Origin: Niveispirillum sp. SYP-B3756
Lineage (GTDB): Bacteria; Pseudomonadota; Alphaproteobacteria; Azospirillales; Azospirillaceae
Direction: 5' to 3'
Assembly: GCF_009495745.1 (NCBI RefSeq)
Contig: NZ_WIDQ01000001.1
Coordinates: 62,001 to 126,000 of the forward strand
Length of the DNA: 64,000 bases
The notes beneath the pieces are model-generated. The model was not told the DNA's origin, made no database searches, and worked only from the letters and a program-made list of their open reading frames with translations. Positions 62,136 through 64,000 of the stretch are shown here, piece after piece (the stretch's first letter is position 1; the number at the start of each line of letters is the position of its first letter). Made by a program: the position numbers and the translations under genes.

Positions 62136-63419
62136 TCAGGTCGGGCGGCTGCCATAGGGGGCCAGCGGCAGGTCGAAACTGGCGATGGTCCCCCGCCCCA
62201 GCTCACTTTCCAGGCGCAATTGCCCCCCGTGGCAATGTATCAACTGGTGCGACAGGGCAAGGCCGAGACCGGTGCCCTTGGACCGGCTGTCGGCATCACC
62301 GGCCTGTTCATAGGGCCGGCCCAACCGGGCCAGATCGGCAGGCGCGATGCCATCGCCATTATCCCGGACCGTCAGAACCAGCCGCCGCCCCCGGCGATGG
62401 GCCGATATCTGCACCACACCGCCAGCCGCCGTAAATTTCACCGCGTTGGAGAGCAGGTTCAACAGCACCTGCTTGATGGCCCTTGCATCCACCTGCACCA
62501 GTTGCCAGTCGCCCTCCGGCAGCAGTTCGATCGTCACCTTGCGTTCGAAGGCCAGACCGCGCACCAGGCGCACCACCTGGTTAACCAGGGCCTGGCTGTC
62601 AAAGGTGGCGGCGCAAAGCTCCAGCTTGCCGGCCTCCACCCGCGCGATATCCAGCATATCATTGACCAGATCCAGCAGATGCTGGCCGCTGGAACGGATA
62701 TTCTCGACAAATTCCTTATAGGCAGGGTCGCCCAGCGGCCCCATCACCTCCCCCGCCATCAGGCCGGAAAAGCCGATCACCGCCGTCAGCGGGGTGCGCA
62801 ATTCATGGGTCATGGTGGCCAGGAACAGGGAGCGGGCGGCCAATGCCGCCTCCGCCTGCTCCTGGGCCTGCCGGCTTTCCGCTTCCGCCTTCCGGCGCGC
62901 AGCCAGTTCTGCCACTGCCTGCATCCCGGCATGGCGCAGCTCAATCAGCTGCATCGCCGTCTGGGCCAGATCGCGCAGCACCTGCCGGTCACGGTCGCAC
63001 AAATGGCGGGGCTGGCGGTCGATGACGCAGAGCGTGCCCAGCCGGTGCCCGTTGGGGGTCAGCAGCGGGGCACCGGCATAAAAACGAATATCCGGCGCGC
63101 CCGTCACCAGCGGGTTATCGGCGAAGCGCGCATCCAACAGTGCGTCTTCCACCTCCATAATGTCGGTGCCCAGGATCGTATGGGCGCAAAAGGCCATTTC
63201 GCGCGGCGTCTGCGGGGCCTCCAGCCCATAGCGGGCCTTGAACCATTGCCGCGTCTCATCCACCAGGGAAACCAGGGCGATGGGGGTGCCGATCAGGGTG
63301 GCCGCCATTCGGGCCAGCCGGTCAAAGGAATCCTCTGGGCCGGTATCCAGAATAGCATAGCCATGCAGACTGGCGACGCGCTCCCCTTCATCTTCTGGTA
63401 CTGGCGGCAATTTCATCAT
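62136..63419 (-). CDS. GAF-domain histidine kinase
   Basis: This protein of 427 residues starts MMKLPPVPEDEGERVASLHGYAILDTGPEDSFDRLARM. A GAF domain (residues 25-160, ALVSLVDETRQWFKARYGLEA, LGTLCVIDRQPRHLC) is followed by a helical linker and a HisKA domain with phospho-acceptor in MTHELRTPLTAVIGFS. The ATPase has NLLSNAVKFT, VRDNGDGIAPADL and SKGTGLGLALSHQL. There is no membrane segment and no receiver, so it phosphorylates a separate response regulator. The longer reading to 63995 crosses the cupin gene and is not supported. Confidence 0.92.
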   Translation of the reverse strand: MMKLPPVPEDEGERVASLHGYAILDTGPEDSFDRLARMAATLIGTPIALVSLVDETRQWFKARYGLEAPQTPREMAFCAHTILGTDIMEVEDALLDARFADNPLVTGAPDIRFYAGAPLLTPNGHRLGTLCVIDRQPRHLCDRDRQVLRDLAQTAMQLIELRHAGMQAVAELAARRKAEAESRQAQEQAEAALAARSLFLATMTHELRTPLTAVIGFSGLMAGEVMGPLGDPAYKEFVENIRSSGQHLLDLVNDMLDIARVEAGKLELCAATFDSQALVNQVVRLVRGLAFERKVTIELLPEGDWQLVQVDARAIKQVLLNLLSNAVKFTAAGGVVQISAHRRGRRLVLTVRDNGDGIAPADLARLGRPYEQAGDADSRSKGTGLGLALSHQLIHCHGGQLRLESELGRGTIASFDLPLAPYGSRPT

Positions 63420-63527
63420 GCGGGTAAGCCGCTTGTTCCGTAAAATATTCACGAGAGTATAAACTGCTTTGGCGTGCTTGACGATAGGCGCCATGCGGAC
63501 ATCTGCATCAACGGAATGGAGACGATC

Positions 63528-63890
63528 ATGCACCCCCCTGCTCTTCCCCCCATCGTGGTTTTGGACGATGCCGGGCCGGCACCGGAAAGCTATCGCCCGC
63601 CGGCGGATCGCATCCTGGCGGGCGATCCGGTGCAGACCGTCTCCAACCGCTTTGCCAGCGCCGACGGGCGCTTCAATTGCGGGGTCTGGAGCTGCCAGCC
63701 CGGCAAATGGCGGGTGATTTTCAGCGAGAATGAGTTCTGCCAGTGGCTGGAAGGGGTGGTGCTGGTGACCGGCGATGACGGGCAGCAGCGCCGCTTCCAG
63801 GCGGGCGATGCCTTCGTCATGCCCGCCGGCTTCACCGGCACCTGGGAGGTGCTGGAGCCGGCGCGCAAATATTACGCGGTGTATGAATAA
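63528..63890 (+). CDS. Cupin-domain protein
   Basis: This protein of about 120 residues starts MHPPALPPIVVLDDAGP with GGAGA upstream. The cupin fold is seen in NRFASADGRFNCGVWSCQPGKWRV, FSENEFCQWLEGVVLVTGDDGQ and FQAGDAFVMPAGFTGTWEVLE. The metal-ligand pattern is incomplete compared to classic cupins, as in EutQ-like or DUF861 proteins. Its stop codon touches the start of the hairpin element that follows. Function unknown. Confidence 0.85.
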   Translation: MHPPALPPIVVLDDAGPAPESYRPPADRILAGDPVQTVSNRFASADGRFNCGVWSCQPGKWRVIFSENEFCQWLEGVVLVTGDDGQQRRFQAGDAFVMPAGFTGTWEVLEPARKYYAVYE

Positions 63891-63966
63891 TACCAATCCC
63901 CCTTGATCGTGACCGATCAAGGGGGATTTCGCGTTCCACAAGCGCTGGGCGGCGGCATCCGCCGCC
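63888..63966. repeat. Hairpin element, second copy of the AATACCAA(A)TCCC family
   Basis: AATCCCCCTTGATCG-TGAC-CGATCAAGGGGGATT (63895-63928) is a 15-bp perfect stem, preceded by TAATACC and followed by a GCGGCG/CGCCGC pair (about 63949-63966). Read on the minus strand it is GCGGCGGATGCCGCCG ... AAATCCC ... GGGGATTGGTATTA, which parallels the copy at 44926-45060. It may also act as the cupin terminator. Confidence 0.7.
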
Positions 63967-64000
63967 TTCAATCCGGCCAGCGGCGATGTTGCCACATCCA

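Noticed and set aside
62136-63995. Histidine kinase extended upstream to position 63995
   Set aside because: The extension is antisense to the cupin gene, which has its own Shine-Dalgarno; the GAF domain begins just after the ATG at 63419.

Overview
The window is a GC-rich chromosomal segment of an alphaproteobacterium. Gene content and order point to the Rhodospirillales, most likely Azospirillaceae: fabD-fabG-acpP-fabF-mltG, rpsF-rpsR-rplI followed by dnaB-alr, rpoZ-rel-pdxJ-acpS-lepB-rnc-era, a zauP-zapA division pair, and a GTTC-N7-GTTC type SOS box. The family assignment is an inference; no rRNA or tRNA gene is present to test it. Coding density is high and almost everything is chromosomal housekeeping. 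I see no prophage, insertion sequence, CRISPR array or integrative element.

Layout. 1-4.1 kb: zapA (cut by the window edge), its coiled-coil partner zauP, divergent transketolase, and a VapBC toxin-antitoxin pair. 4.1-8.9 kb: mltG and the fatty-acid synthesis genes, read leftwards. 9-17.3 kb: rightward block with a periplasmic binding protein, three ribosomal proteins, a cyclopropane fatty acid synthase, dnaB preceded by two perfect DnaA boxes, alr, and MlaE/MlaF-type lipid transporter genes. 17.4-24.8 kb: leftward block with a DUF2336 protein, tatA, and a tonB-exbB-exbD-exbD-TPR cluster. 25-29.3 kb: MarR regulator, PiuC-type dioxygenase, a (GGE)5 exported protein and an ABC exporter. 29.3-37.3 kb: rpmE, then the leftward folK-rpoZ-rel-DUF2062-pdxJ-acpS-lepB-rnc-era run.

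37.6-45 kb holds many single genes: NYN nuclease-like protein, family 5 uracil-DNA glycosylase, an unlisted 30-residue membrane peptide behind two SOS boxes, an ArsC-like reductase, a qorB/HxlR pair, nitroreductase, phnA, DUF482 and RidA. 45.1-47.9 kb is a three-gene polyprenyl-phosphate-sugar/lipid A glycosylation cassette. 48-56.5 kb carries a chemoreceptor, pncA, a deaminase, rnk, purD and a REC-EAL c-di-GMP protein. 56.6-64 kb carries ettA, a HigBA-type pair, a protein with fifteen SA[AV]x tetrapeptide repeats, fliG, a GAF histidine kinase and a cupin.

The strongest new observation is the microprotein at 38957-39049. It has one transmembrane helix, a near-perfect Shine-Dalgarno, and two exact alphaproteobacterial LexA boxes upstream, the same design as Caulobacter SidA, the SOS-induced division inhibitor. 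Other points worth checking are the DnaA-box pair in front of dnaB, a ZauP built from four 42-residue (six-heptad) repeats, a Fur-like palindrome between piuC and the (GGE)5 protein, an intergenic hairpin repeat family (44.9 and 63.9 kb), and the tetrapeptide-repeat protein at 59.3-60.8 kb.
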